In this document: piece by piece, positions 16,677 to 25,992 of the stretch
Position numbering within the stretch: position 1 is the stretch's first letter
Layout: the number at the start of each line of letters is the position of its first letter
Source: Natronomonas halophila
Lineage (GTDB): Archaea; Halobacteriota; Halobacteria; Halobacteriales; Haloarculaceae
Direction: 5' to 3'
DNA length: 64,000 nucleotides
Assembly (NCBI RefSeq): GCF_013391085.1
Contig: NZ_CP058334.1
Span: 2,728,001-2,792,000, forward strand
The notes under the pieces: generated by a model
Told to the model about the DNA's origin: nothing
What the model saw: the letters and a program-made list of their open reading frames with translations, nothing else
Databases searched by the model: none
Position numbers and translations under genes: made by a program

Positions 16677-18332
16677 CTACAGTTGCTCGCTGGATTCCAG
16701 CGGCCCGTCGAGTCGCTCTTCGACGTCCTCCTCCAGTTTGTACCGTTGAACTTTCCGGGTCCCGCTTCGGGGGAGTTCGTCCACGAAGAAGACCCGCCGT
16801 GGGTGCGCATACGAGGCGACGTGGTCCAGCGCGAACTCCCGAACCTCCCGCTCGCTCAGCGACTCTTCGACGGTCGGTTCGAGGACGACGAAGGCGACCG
16901 GCGCCTCGCCCTTCCGTTCGTGGGGCGCGCCGACGACGGCGGCAGCCTGTATGTCCGGGTGCTCGAAGAGCGCGTCCTCGACTTCGGCCGGGTAGACGTT
17001 CTCGCCGCCGACGATGAGCATGTCGTCGGCGCGGTCGACCATCCAGAGGAAGCGGTCCTCGTCGATGCGAGCGATGTCGTCGGTGTAGAACCAGCCTTCC
17101 TCGTCGAAGACTTGGGCGGTCTTCTTCGGCAGGTTATGATAGCCCTCGAAGACCTGCGGGCCGCGAATCGCGATTTCGCCGGTGGCCTGCTCTTCGTCGT
17201 CGGGGTCGATGCCGTGGTCCTCGAGCGTCTTGGCGGCCGTCGGGTCCAGTGCCTCCGGCGGCACGCGCGTCTCGCGACTTATCGGGTCGACGAGTTTGAT
17301 TTCGACGTTCGGCAGCGGTTGACCGATACAGCCGGCGCCTTTCGTGACGCCGTAGGTCGATTCGGTGGTGCCGGCGGGCGAGGTTTCGGTCATGCCCCAC
17401 CCCTCCGTGATGGGGGTATCGAAGGCCTGCTCGATTCGGCGGCGCGTGTCGTCCGCGAGGGGTGCGGCGCCGCTGCCCAGCGTCGTGATGCTGGAGACGT
17501 CGTATTCGTCGGGGTTCGCCTCCATCTCTTCGAGCATCTCGATGTAGACGGCGGGGATGCCCGCGAAGGAGGTCACCTCGAATTCGGTGATGGCCGACAG
17601 CAACTCGGAGGCCACGGGCGTCGTCCGGAGGACGACGGTTACGCCGTTGTAGACGCTGGTGAGCATGACAGTACTGAGGCCGTACATGTGGAACAGCGGG
17701 AGGAAACACAGCGAAACGTCCTCTTCGGGGTCGGAGCCGCCGCGGGAGGAGTAGGACTGGACGGTCGACAGCAGGTTCTCGTGGGTCGTCAGGACGCCCT
17801 TCGGGTCGCCCGTCGTCCCCGAAGTGTAGCACTGAACAGCGACGTCCTCGAAGTCTCGGTCGGGCCTGTCGAACTCTGTCGAGGCGTTGTCGACGTGTTC
17901 GTCGTAGTCCTCCAGTCCCTCGGCGCCACCGGGGATGAACGCGAGCGGCACCTCCTCGGCGAGGTCGGTGCCGACACTCGGGAAGACCGGCGAGGTGAGA
18001 AGCGCCGCCGCGTCGGCGTCCGAGAGGATGTAGCGGAGGCTGTCGGTGTCCATGCGGTGGTTCAGCGGAACGGCGACGGCACCGGCCTTGATGACGCCGA
18101 AGAAGGATTCGGGGAACTGCAGGGAGTTCTCCAGATACAGCGCGACGCGGTCGCCGGGTTCGATGCCCGCTTCGACCAGCGCGTTCGCCACCTGATTCGA
18201 CCGCGCGTCGAGGTCCTCGTAACTGTACTCCTCACCGCGGTATTCGAAGGCGAGTTTGTCCCCGTACCGTTCGGCACCCATCGACGGCAGGTCGCCGAGA
18301 TGCCGGAGCGGTTCCTGCTGATAGAACTTCAT
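16677..18332 (-). CDS. Long-chain acyl-CoA synthetase (AMP-forming)
   Basis: This 551-residue ANL-family enzyme activates a fatty or aryl acid with ATP and CoA. Motifs are YTSGTTGDPKGV (near 170, the P-loop), GWGMTETSP (near 305), YTDDIARIDED and WMVDRADDMLIVGGENVYP, and the catalytic lysine near the end in GTRKVQRYKL. Length and order fit acyl-CoA synthetases; the chain length of the substrate is not predictable. A hotdog thioesterase lies just upstream on the same strand. Confidence 0.88.
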   Translation of the reverse strand: MKFYQQEPLRHLGDLPSMGAERYGDKLAFEYRGEEYSYEDLDARSNQVANALVEAGIEPGDRVALYLENSLQFPESFFGVIKAGAVAVPLNHRMDTDSLRYILSDADAAALLTSPVFPSVGTDLAEEVPLAFIPGGAEGLEDYDEHVDNASTEFDRPDRDFEDVAVQCYTSGTTGDPKGVLTTHENLLSTVQSYSSRGGSDPEEDVSLCFLPLFHMYGLSTVMLTSVYNGVTVVLRTTPVASELLSAITEFEVTSFAGIPAVYIEMLEEMEANPDEYDVSSITTLGSGAAPLADDTRRRIEQAFDTPITEGWGMTETSPAGTTESTYGVTKGAGCIGQPLPNVEIKLVDPISRETRVPPEALDPTAAKTLEDHGIDPDDEEQATGEIAIRGPQVFEGYHNLPKKTAQVFDEEGWFYTDDIARIDEDRFLWMVDRADDMLIVGGENVYPAEVEDALFEHPDIQAAAVVGAPHERKGEAPVAFVVLEPTVEESLSEREVREFALDHVASYAHPRRVFFVDELPRSGTRKVQRYKLEEDVEERLDGPLESSEQL

Positions 18333-18423
18333 CGGACACGTCCTTGTGGCGTGTTATCAAAAGGCTTCGCCCTCTGTTCTGTGCCGACTTAAAGGGATGA
18401 CCGAACCGGACGACGGCGATGGC

Positions 18424-18852
18424 TTACTCGTAGCCCACGTCGGGGCCCAGTTCCACGTCGCTTTTGAGGAAGGTGCCGGTGCCGCGGGCCAACTGGTTGC
18501 CCTCGCCGTCGCGTAGCACGCCGTCGGCGATGAGTTGTTTCGGGTGGTCGTTGACGACTTCCGCGGTCGCGACGAGTTCGCCCGTCGAGACCGGCCGGGT
18601 CAACTGGAGGTGGAAATCGGTCGTCAGCACGAAGACGTCCTCGACGATGGAGTTGGCGGCGAAGAAGGTGGCGTCGTCGAGCGCCTTGAAGTAATAGGAG
18701 CCGTGAACCGCGCCCGCGGCGTGGTGTTGGCTCTCGTCGGCTTCGATACGCACTTCGGCGGTTCCCTCGCCCGTAATCGAAAGGGTCGGCTCGACGCCCT
18801 CGTTACAGGGCGCATCGTGGTACATCCGTTCGAGTTTCCGGTAGTGCTCCAT
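18424..18852 (-). CDS. PaaI-like hotdog thioesterase
   Basis: This 142-residue protein has a hotdog fold: AAGAVHGSYYFKALDDATFFAAN includes the HG-x3 helix of PaaI-type thioesterases, followed by LTTDFHLQLTRPVSTGELVATAEV. Such enzymes release CoA from acyl or phenylacetyl thioesters. I chose the ATG at 18852; upstream in-frame residues are Arg-rich and non-coding. Its position beside the acyl-CoA synthetase suggests one acyl-CoA pool. Confidence 0.8.
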   Translation of the reverse strand: MEHYRKLERMYHDAPCNEGVEPTLSITGEGTAEVRIEADESQHHAAGAVHGSYYFKALDDATFFAANSIVEDVFVLTTDFHLQLTRPVSTGELVATAEVVNDHPKQLIADGVLRDGEGNQLARGTGTFLKSDVELGPDVGYE

Positions 18853-18977
18853 ATCGGGGCCTCGCCGCGGCGAGGCATTTGGGTGTCGGTGTCGGCATCG
18901 CCGTCGGCCATAGCCAACAGTTTCGGCCGCCGACACGGAACTGGAGGTTTTTAACCGAACGCGGCGAACGGACACAC

Positions 18978-19679
18978 GTGAGCGAGCCGATTCCGACGGG
19001 GTGTGAAACCGTCGACGACCTCCTGAACGGCGGCTTCGAGCGGGGCACCGTCACACAGATTTACGGCCCGCCGGCCGCGGGCAAGACGAACCTCGCGCTG
19101 TCGGCAGCCATCGAAGTCGCCGCCGACGGCGGGACCGCCCTCTACATCGACACGGAGGGGATCTCCGTCGACCGCTTCGAGCAACTGGCCCGCGCGAAGG
19201 CCGGCGAGGAATCCGTTGAGGACATCGCTTCGCGGGTTATCATCACCGATGCCCTGGATTTCGCCGAACAGCAGGAGGCCGTCAAGGACGCCGCGGACTT
19301 CGCCGAACAGGCCGACCTCGTGGTCCTCGACAGCGCTACCGGCTTCTACCGACTGGAGCGGCACAACGAGGACGAAGGCGACACCCTCCGACAGGTCGCC
19401 AGTCAAGTGACCCACCTGCTGTCGCTGGCCCGCCGTCACGACCTCGCGGTCGTCATCACGAATCAGGTCTACTCGGACCCCGATTCGGACTCCTCGCGGG
19501 CGCGCCCGCTCGGCGGTCACACCCTGACCCACTGGTCGGGGACCGTCCTCCGACTCGAACGATTCCGGGCCGGCAACCGCCGCGCAACTCTCGAAAAACA
19601 CCGCGCGAAAGCCGCCGGGGAGACGGCCCGGTTCCGTATCACCGACAGCGGCCTCGAAGGCGTCGAAGAAGAGGTCTGA
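18978..19679 (+). CDS. radB: DNA repair and recombination protein RadB
   Basis: RadB is an archaeal RecA/RadA paralogue that assists RadA. The 233-residue protein lacks the N-terminal helix-hairpin-helix domain of RadA, as expected. It starts SEPIPTGCETVDDLLNGGFE, then Walker A GPPAAGKT near residue 30 and the Walker B-like LVVLDSATG near 112. The GTG at 18978 is chosen because a TATA-like TTTTTAA lies about 25 bases before it. Confidence 0.93.
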   Translation: MSEPIPTGCETVDDLLNGGFERGTVTQIYGPPAAGKTNLALSAAIEVAADGGTALYIDTEGISVDRFEQLARAKAGEESVEDIASRVIITDALDFAEQQEAVKDAADFAEQADLVVLDSATGFYRLERHNEDEGDTLRQVASQVTHLLSLARRHDLAVVITNQVYSDPDSDSSRARPLGGHTLTHWSGTVLRLERFRAGNRRATLEKHRAKAAGETARFRITDSGLEGVEEEV

Positions 19680-19691
19680 CCGTCGCGCGCC

Positions 19692-20987
19692 TTATTCGTC
19701 CAGATACGCCGCTTCGGCCCGCCGGACGATTTCTCTAACTGCGAGGTCCGTTTCCTCCGCAACCGCGAGGGCGTCGTCGTACTCCGCGCTGACGTCGTAG
19801 ACGCCGCCGTCTTCGTCGCTCGCGACTTTGACGGTAATCTCGTAAGTCTCGCCGTCGATGTCGAGTTCGACCGTCTCGAAACGCCGGTCGGCAATCCAGC
19901 GGTGACTCGCTGCCGTCTCGCGGATGCCGAGCGTGCCCGTTTCCTCGGCGAGGCGGCGCGCGACCGCCTGCACGTCCTCGGGTTTGACGATGACCTTGAT
20001 GAGGTGCCCCGGCCGGGATTTCTTCATCGTTGCCGGAAGGATTGTCACATCGCGTGCGCCGGCGTCCGTGAGTCGCTTTTGGAGGCCACCCAGAACCTCG
20101 GGCGTCGCGTCGTCGAGGTTCGTCTCTAGGACGCGAATCCCGTCGCGCGTGAGGCCGGCTTTTGCCTCGCCGCGGGTCGCTCGCAGGACGTTCGGGTACT
20201 CCGCGAAGGATTTGGTGCCAGCACCGTAGCCTGAAGCCTCGATTTGCATCTCGGGCAGCGAGGAAACGCCCTCGGCGAAGTGGGCGAGCAGTGCCGCGCC
20301 GGTCGGCGTCAGCAGTTCTTCGTCTATCGGGCCGCCTTCGACCTCCCACGACGCCGTCTCGACGATGTAGGAGACGGCGGGCGTCGGTACGGGATAGACC
20401 CCGTGGCTCATCGACACCTCGCCGCCACCCACGGAGACGGGCGTCGTCACGATGCGGTCGAGGTCCAGGTCGTCGAACAGGAGCGCCGCGCCGACGATGT
20501 CGGCGATGGCGTCGTCGGCGCCGACCTCGTGGAAGTGGGTTGCTTCGAGGTCGGTGCCGTGCACGCGCGATTCGGCCTCGCCGAGGATGCGGAAGACCGC
20601 CTGCGCGTCCGCGGTGACTTCCTCGGAGAGGTCCATCTTGCCGACGAGGTCACGACACTCGGCGTAGGTCCGATGGGGACCGTGGCCCTCGGCGTGGCCG
20701 TCATCGTGGCTGTGGTCGTGAGTATGGTCGTGGTCGTGACTGTGCCCATGCTCGTGGTCATGGCTGTGTTCGTGGGCGTGTCCCTCGTCGCTTTCTTCGT
20801 CGGCCACCAGCACGTCCACGTCCGTCGCCACGATACCGTTCTTCGTGGTTTCGCCGATACGATACTCGACATCGAGGACGTCCTCGACGACCGACAGTCG
20901 GTCGGGGTTGGCGCCGGCCGCGACCAGCGCGCCGAGTATCATGTCGCCGCTGGCGCCGGTCCGGCCGTCGAAGGCGAGCGTCTGCAT
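19692..20987 (-). CDS. larC: LarC-type nickel insertion protein
   Basis: LarC inserts nickel into the pyridinium dithiocarboxylate pincer nucleotide used by lactate racemase LarA. The 431-residue protein starts TLAFDGRTGASGDMILGALV, the LarC signature, and includes FHEVGADDAIADIVGAALL and later ETNLDDATPEVLGG. Unlike the Lactobacillus gene, N- and C-terminal parts are one continuous frame. A stretch at about residues 70-105 is extremely His-rich (alternating His and Asp), suitable for metal storage. No larA, larB or larE is in the window. It is divergent from the zinc dehydrogenase. Confidence 0.9.
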   Translation of the reverse strand: MQTLAFDGRTGASGDMILGALVAAGANPDRLSVVEDVLDVEYRIGETTKNGIVATDVDVLVADEESDEGHAHEHSHDHEHGHSHDHDHTHDHSHDDGHAEGHGPHRTYAECRDLVGKMDLSEEVTADAQAVFRILGEAESRVHGTDLEATHFHEVGADDAIADIVGAALLFDDLDLDRIVTTPVSVGGGEVSMSHGVYPVPTPAVSYIVETASWEVEGGPIDEELLTPTGAALLAHFAEGVSSLPEMQIEASGYGAGTKSFAEYPNVLRATRGEAKAGLTRDGIRVLETNLDDATPEVLGGLQKRLTDAGARDVTILPATMKKSRPGHLIKVIVKPEDVQAVARRLAEETGTLGIRETAASHRWIADRRFETVELDIDGETYEITVKVASDEDGGVYDVSAEYDDALAVAEETDLAVREIVRRAEAAYLDE

Positions 20988-21069
20988 ACCCGCGAATCGG
21001 GTGGCCGGCGCGAAAAGTGACACGGTGGCAGGGCCGAGGTTTAACCCCCGTCCGCCCGTCGGGTCGGGT

Positions 21070-22116
21070 ATGCGTGCCGCCATCTTCGAATCACCGGAAG
21101 AAATCGGCATCGAGGAGGTACCGAAACCGGACATCGAGGACCCGACGGACGCCATCGTCCGGGTCACCCACACCGCGATCTGCGGGTCAGACCTCTGGTT
21201 CTACCGGGGCCTGAGCGACCGCGAGGAGGGTTCTCGCGTCGGCCACGAACCGATGGGCATCGTCGAAGACGTCGGCGACGAGGTTACCTCCGTCAAGCCG
21301 GGTGACCGCGTGTTCGCGCCCTTCGTCGTCAGTTGCGGGCAATGCGAGTTCTGCCGGAAGGGACTGCACACCTCGTGTGTCAACGGCGGGTCGTGGAGCG
21401 GCGACAACGGCGGCGCACAGGGTGAGTACGTCCGGTCGCCACATGCCGACGGCACGCTTGTTCGGGTGCCGGACCGACACGCCGACGACGAGGATACCCT
21501 GCGGTCGCTGCTGCCGCTGACCGACGTGATGGGGACGGGCCACCACGCGGCGGTCAGCGCGGGCGTCGACGAAGGCGACACCTGTATCGTCGTCGGCGAC
21601 GGCGCGGTCGGCCTCTGTGGTGTGCTCGCGGCCCGCCGGCTCGGCGCCGAGCGCATCATCGCGATGGGCCACCACGAGGACCGACTCGAACTTGCCGAGG
21701 AGTTCGGCGCCACGGAGACGGTCGCTGCCCGCGGCGAAGAGGCTGTCGAGCGCGCGCAGGACCTCACCTACGGCGGCGCGAATCACGTACTGGAATGTGT
21801 CGGCGCGGCGTCGGCGATGGAGACGGCCATCGAGGTCTGTCGCCCCGGCGGCACCGTCGGCTACGTCGGCGTCCCCCACGGCGTCGACGAGGAAGGGCTG
21901 GACGTCTATTCGATGTTCGGCGACAACATCACGCTGCGGGGCGGCATCGCGCCGGTTCGGGCCTACGCCGAGGAGTTGATGGCCGACGTCCTGCAGGGGA
22001 CGCTCGACCCGTCGCCGATTTTCACGAAGACGGTCGATTTGGACGGCGTTCCGGCGGGCTACCGCGCTATGGACGAACGTGAAGCCATCAAGGTGCTGGT
22101 GAAGCCACAGCGGTAG
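21070..22116 (+). CDS. Zinc-dependent alcohol dehydrogenase family protein
   Basis: This 348-residue medium-chain dehydrogenase has catalytic-zinc residues in ICGSDLWFYRG and GHEPMGIVEDVG, and a structural-zinc loop with Cys in VSCGQCEFCRKGLHTSC. The NAD(P) fold shows VVGDGAVGLCGVLAARRLGA. The substrate is not evident; sorbitol, threonine and glucose dehydrogenases are relatives. The ATG at 21070 was chosen as the family start. A promoter must lie in the 82 bases shared with larC. Confidence 0.88.
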   Translation: MRAAIFESPEEIGIEEVPKPDIEDPTDAIVRVTHTAICGSDLWFYRGLSDREEGSRVGHEPMGIVEDVGDEVTSVKPGDRVFAPFVVSCGQCEFCRKGLHTSCVNGGSWSGDNGGAQGEYVRSPHADGTLVRVPDRHADDEDTLRSLLPLTDVMGTGHHAAVSAGVDEGDTCIVVGDGAVGLCGVLAARRLGAERIIAMGHHEDRLELAEEFGATETVAARGEEAVERAQDLTYGGANHVLECVGAASAMETAIEVCRPGGTVGYVGVPHGVDEEGLDVYSMFGDNITLRGGIAPVRAYAEELMADVLQGTLDPSPIFTKTVDLDGVPAGYRAMDEREAIKVLVKPQR

Positions 22117-22173
22117 GCCGACCCCCGGCAGCAAAAAGCATATCTCCGGCGCGTCCCGATACTATGTATCAGG

Positions 22174-24399
22174 ATGAACGAGGTTCAACTAGAGGTCGCG
22201 AAGGCCTACCCGAACGACTCGGGCCGGGGCATCGCGCGCCTCGACCCCGACACGCTTCTGCATCTGAAGCTGTCTCCGGGAGACATCATCGAAATTGAGG
22301 GTGCAGACACGACCGCGGCGAAGGTCTGGCGGGCCGACCGGCAGGACTGGAACACCGATACGGTCCGCATCGACGGGTTCACGCGCCAGAACGCCGATGT
22401 CGGTATCGGCGAGCGCGTGACGATTCGGAAGGCCGAGGCGACGAAAGCGGACAAACTCGTCCTCGCGCCGCCCGAGGAGGCGTCGGTCCAGTTCGGCTCC
22501 GACGCCGCCGGCATGGTCAAACGCCAGATTCTCAAGCGGCCGGTCGTCGAACGCGACATCGTACCCGTAATGAGTTCGACGAACCACCCGTTCATGCGGT
22601 CGCCCGGACAGGCGATTCCGCTCATCGCCGTCGAGACGGAACCGGACGGGGTCTGTCTCATCACCGAGGACACCGAGGTCGAACTCCGCGAGGAGCCAAT
22701 CAGCGGCTTCGAGAAGACCGGTGGGGGAATTACCTACGAGGACATCGGCGGCCTGCAAAACGAGATTCAGCGGGTCCGCGAGATGGTCGAGTTGCCGATG
22801 AAACACCCCCAGATATTCAAGAAACTCGGCATCGAGCCGCCCGCGGGGGTGTTGCTCCACGGCCCGCCCGGGACCGGCAAGACCCTGCTGGCGAAGGCCG
22901 TCGCCAACGAGACGTCGGCGTCGTTCTTCTCCATCGCCGGCCCCGAGATTATCTCGAAGTACTACGGCGAATCCGAACAGCAACTCCGTGAAATCTTCGA
23001 GGACGCGACCGAGGAGTCACCGTCTATCATCTTCATCGACGAGTTGGACTCCATCGCGCCCAAACGCGAGGACGTCACCGGCGAGGTCGAACGCCGTGTC
23101 GTCGCCCAACTGCTGACGATGATGGACGGCCTCGAAGAGCGCGGGCAGGTCGTCGTCATCGCTGCGACCAACCGGGTCGACTCGGTCGACCCCGCGCTCC
23201 GCCGTCCCGGCCGCTTCGACCGCGAAATCGAAATCGGCGTCCCCGACGAGACCGGCCGCAAGGAAATCCTCCAGATTCACACCCGCGGGATGCCGCTGGC
23301 CGACGACGTCTCGCTGGACCACATGGCCGACGAGACCCACGGCTTCGTCGGTGCCGACATCGAGAGCCTAACCAAAGAAGCCGCGATGAAGGCCCTGCGG
23401 CGTTACCTCCCGGAAATCGACCTCGACGAGGAGGACGTTCCGCCGAGTCTCATCGACCGTATGATAATCAAGCGGTCGGACTTCCGCGGCGCGCTCAACG
23501 AGGTCGACCCCTCGGCGATGCGGGAGGTGCTGGTCGAACTCCCCAAGGTTTCCTGGGACGACGTCGGCGGCCTCACCGAACCCAAAGAGCAGGTACAGGA
23601 GTCCGTCGAGTGGCCGATGAACCAACCGGAGAAGTTCGACCGTTTCGGTATCGAACCGCCCGCGGGCGTCCTACTCTATGGCCCGCCCGGTACCGGGAAG
23701 ACGCTGATGGCCAAGGCCGTCGCCAACGAGACCAACGCTAACTTCATCTCGGTGCGCGGCCCGCAACTCCTCTCGAAGTGGGTCGGCGAAAGCGAGAAGG
23801 CCATCCGCCAGACCTTCCGGAAGGCCCGGCAGGTTTCGCCGACGGTCATCTTCTTCGACGAGCTCGACAGCCTCGCGCCGGGCCGCGGCGGCGAAACCGG
23901 CTCGAACGTCTCCGAGCGGGTCGTCAACCAACTGTTGACCGAACTCGACGGCCTCGAGGAGATGGGCGAGGTGATGGTCATCGGTGCGACCAACCGCCCC
24001 GACATGATCGACCCCGCGCTCATCCGTTCCGGGCGGTTCGACCGCCTCGTCATGATCGGCGAACCCGACGTCGACGGCCGCGAGCAGATTCTCCGCATCC
24101 ACACCGAGGACATGCCGCTGTCGCCGGACGTCAGCCTCCGTGAACTCGCCGAAATCACCGGTGGCTACGTCGGTTCGGACCTCGAATCCATCGCGCGAGA
24201 GGCGGCCATCGAGGCCCTCCGCGAGGACGACGACGCCGAGGAAGTCGGGATGAGCCACTTCCGGCAGGCGCTCGATTCGGTCCGCCCGACCATCTCCGAC
24301 GACATCCGTGAGTACTACGAGCAGATCGAAGAGGAGTTCCGCGGCGGCGGTGCCGAGGCCGGACACCGGCAGGGCGGCGGCCGTATCGGTTTCCAATAG
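22174..24399 (+). CDS. cdc48: Cdc48/p97-type AAA ATPase (VAT)
   Basis: Cdc48 is a hexameric unfoldase that extracts and unfolds proteins, in archaea feeding the proteasome. The 741-residue protein has the N-domain (double-psi barrel plus 4-stranded part, about 1-180), then two AAA modules. Each has Walker A GPPGTGKT (near residues 230 and 503) and a Walker B ([12 protein letters not shown] and [13 protein letters not shown]). SRH arginines occur in RRPGRFD and RSGRFD. The tail ends in a Gly-rich segment. It is probably highly expressed; a strong hairpin follows the stop. Confidence 0.96.
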   Translation: MNEVQLEVAKAYPNDSGRGIARLDPDTLLHLKLSPGDIIEIEGADTTAAKVWRADRQDWNTDTVRIDGFTRQNADVGIGERVTIRKAEATKADKLVLAPPEEASVQFGSDAAGMVKRQILKRPVVERDIVPVMSSTNHPFMRSPGQAIPLIAVETEPDGVCLITEDTEVELREEPISGFEKTGGGITYEDIGGLQNEIQRVREMVELPMKHPQIFKKLGIEPPAGVLLHGPPGTGKTLLAKAVANETSASFFSIAGPEIISKYYGESEQQLREIFEDATEESPSIIFIDELDSIAPKREDVTGEVERRVVAQLLTMMDGLEERGQVVVIAATNRVDSVDPALRRPGRFDREIEIGVPDETGRKEILQIHTRGMPLADDVSLDHMADETHGFVGADIESLTKEAAMKALRRYLPEIDLDEEDVPPSLIDRMIIKRSDFRGALNEVDPSAMREVLVELPKVSWDDVGGLTEPKEQVQESVEWPMNQPEKFDRFGIEPPAGVLLYGPPGTGKTLMAKAVANETNANFISVRGPQLLSKWVGESEKAIRQTFRKARQVSPTVIFFDELDSLAPGRGGETGSNVSERVVNQLLTELDGLEEMGEVMVIGATNRPDMIDPALIRSGRFDRLVMIGEPDVDGREQILRIHTEDMPLSPDVSLRELAEITGGYVGSDLESIAREAAIEALREDDDAEEVGMSHFRQALDSVRPTISDDIREYYEQIEEEFRGGGAEAGHRQGGGRIGFQ

Positions 24400-24403
24400 A
24401 ACC

Positions 24404-24445
24404 TTTTTGCACGCTCGGGCGCCTGCGGCGCCCTCGCGGCAAAAA
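24404..24445. terminator. Long hairpin after cdc48
   Basis: TTTTTGC and GCAAAAA arms enclose a 7-bp stem GGGCGCC-TGC-GGCGCCC. It begins five bases after the cdc48 stop and repeats the arms and stem core of the hairpin at 8853-8888. T and A runs at the two ends make a bidirectional terminator the simplest reading. Confidence 0.6.
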
Positions 24446-24819
24446 CGTTCATGAAAAAGACACGGCGGCCTTCCCTCAGGAAGACTCGCTTCGCTCACGG
24501 CTTCGCCGTTCGCTTCTCGTGGTTCTCGCTCCCTGCGGTCGCTCCGAACCACGCACCGCTCGTCTTCCAACGCTCCCGCTCACTCCGTTCGCGGGACCTA
24601 CGGTCAGGCCTTGGTCCCGCGCCTCATGGTTCGAAAGACGCCTTCGACGTCTTTCGTCATCACGAGAGAGCTTCGCTCTCTCGAACGACTTCGTTCGGCG
24701 CGGTGTGGTTCGAAAGACGCCAACGGCGTCTTTCGTCATGCCAAAAGAGCGCCCCGCGCTCTTTTGAGCAAACCGCTCGCGCCCTGCGGGCGCTCGCGGA
24801 TGCTATCAGAAATCTTTAC
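24446..24819. repeat. Gene-free hairpin array
   Basis: About 370 bases hold no credible gene but a chain of short perfect hairpins. Examples are 24497-24509 (5-bp stem), 24663-24683 (9-bp, TTC loop), 24682-24697 (7-bp), 24712-24734 (10-bp), 24742-24766 (11-bp, CCC loop) and 24779-24793 (6-bp). A stem made of GAAAGACG/CGTCTTTC at 24633-24655 and its 10-bp relative at 24712 share flanks (GGTTC before, GTCAT after), so a unit of about 33 bases is duplicated. Confidence 0.65.
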
Positions 24820-25149
24820 TTAAGAGACGCTCGCTCTGCTGTGGAGTACGAAGCCAGCGAACACCACGATATAGCCGACCAGCGTTAGGAATAGGCCAGC
24901 ATCCTGAATGAACAAGGCTTGCTCGAAGGAGAGGAGTGGCGTCACCATGAGGGAACCGAGTGCACCCAGTGCGGCGGCCTGCCCAATCGCGAGCAGACAG
25001 GCGCCTCCGGCGAGGACTTTCATCACGCGCCGCCGAGTCGACGAGTCGGCGACCGGATGCCGATACCGGAGATAACCGTAGAACCCCCCGATAATCGTGA
25101 GTTGGAACAGCAGGGCAATTAGGCCGAGTTGAACGAATCCGGGAACCAC
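24820..25149 (-). CDS. Predicted membrane protein, three to four segments
   Basis: This 109-residue protein has membrane segments near residues 5-25, 43-68 and 82-103. It starts with GTG at 25149. A TATA-like ATTAATTC lies about 30 bases upstream on the minus strand. Family and function are unknown. Its 3' end runs directly into the hairpin array. Confidence 0.6.
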   Translation of the reverse strand: MVPGFVQLGLIALLFQLTIIGGFYGYLRYRHPVADSSTRRRVMKVLAGGACLLAIGQAAALGALGSLMVTPLLSFEQALFIQDAGLFLTLVGYIVVFAGFVLHSRASVS

Positions 25150-25246
25150 TACCCGCCGTTCGACCGGCCTTGAATTAATCGTTATGCGTGTTTCTCGTCC
25201 GATAATCGTGTGGGAGGAATCCTGAAACGGCCGCCAGAGGAGAATA

Positions 25247-25927
25247 TCAGTAAATTAGTTCGTCGCTGTTGTCGACCATATAGAGAGTGCGGGCGGCGAT
25301 ATTGACGGCGTGGTCGCCCATCCGTTCGAGGTCCCGGATCGTCAGCAGGAGGCGCGAAACCTCGCCCATCAGGTCCTCGATTTCCTCGTCGGAGGAATCA
25401 TCGCCCAGTTCCGTCTCGATGAGGTCCCGGACGACGGTACTGGAGGCCCGTTCACAGAGCGCGTCGATTTCGTCGTCGCGGTCGTCGATTTCGTAGCAGG
25501 CCTCGACGTCCTTGTCGGCGTAGGCTTCCATCGAATCGTCGATCATGTCGACGACGCGGTCACCGATGCCCTGAATGTCGACGTCGGGATAGAGGTCCCG
25601 CTCGGCCTGCAGGGTGTAATCGCCGAGGTTCGTCGCGAGGTCGGCGACCCGTTCGAGGTCGGTGATGATCTTGAACGAGGCGGCGATAAAGCGGAGGTCG
25701 CCCGCGACCGGCTGCTGGAGGGCAAAGAGGTCGATACAGTCCTGTTCGAGTTCCAGATACAGTTCGTTGATCTCGTGGTCGCCCTCGATGACTTCGCGGG
25801 CGAGGTCTTCGTCTTTCGATTCGAGCGCGCGCAATCCCATACGAACCCGTTCGAGAACGACCTCGCTCATGTAGAGGACGTTCTCCCGGAGTTCGTCGAG
25901 TTGCTCCTGAAATCCCTTTCGTGCCAT
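25247..25927 (-). CDS. phoU: Phosphate signalling protein PhoU
   Basis: PhoU links the Pst transporter to phosphate control. The 226-residue all-helical protein has two three-helix repeats, each with a metal-binding motif: FKIITDLERVADLATN (near 86) and LLTIRDLERMGDHAVNIA (near 190). That is the E/D-x3-D-x3-N pattern of PhoU. It lies 65 bases after pstB on the same strand and is probably co-transcribed. Confidence 0.94.
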   Translation of the reverse strand: MARKGFQEQLDELRENVLYMSEVVLERVRMGLRALESKDEDLAREVIEGDHEINELYLELEQDCIDLFALQQPVAGDLRFIAASFKIITDLERVADLATNLGDYTLQAERDLYPDVDIQGIGDRVVDMIDDSMEAYADKDVEACYEIDDRDDEIDALCERASSTVVRDLIETELGDDSSDEEIEDLMGEVSRLLLTIRDLERMGDHAVNIAARTLYMVDNSDELIY

Positions 25928-25992
25928 TGGTAGCGTGTAGTCGCGTCTCCGATGTGTTTCTTCCGGCGGTTCGTCTGACGCCTGTCTGCCGA

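Noticed and set aside
16518-18392. Open frame of 624 codons opposite the acyl-CoA synthetase
   Set aside because: Shadow; the minus strand carries the complete AMP-binding motifs.
24629-24741. CRISPR-like repeat, because two GGTTCGAAAGACG units recur
   Set aside because: There are only two units, spacing is irregular, each is itself a hairpin with a different loop, and no cas gene is present.
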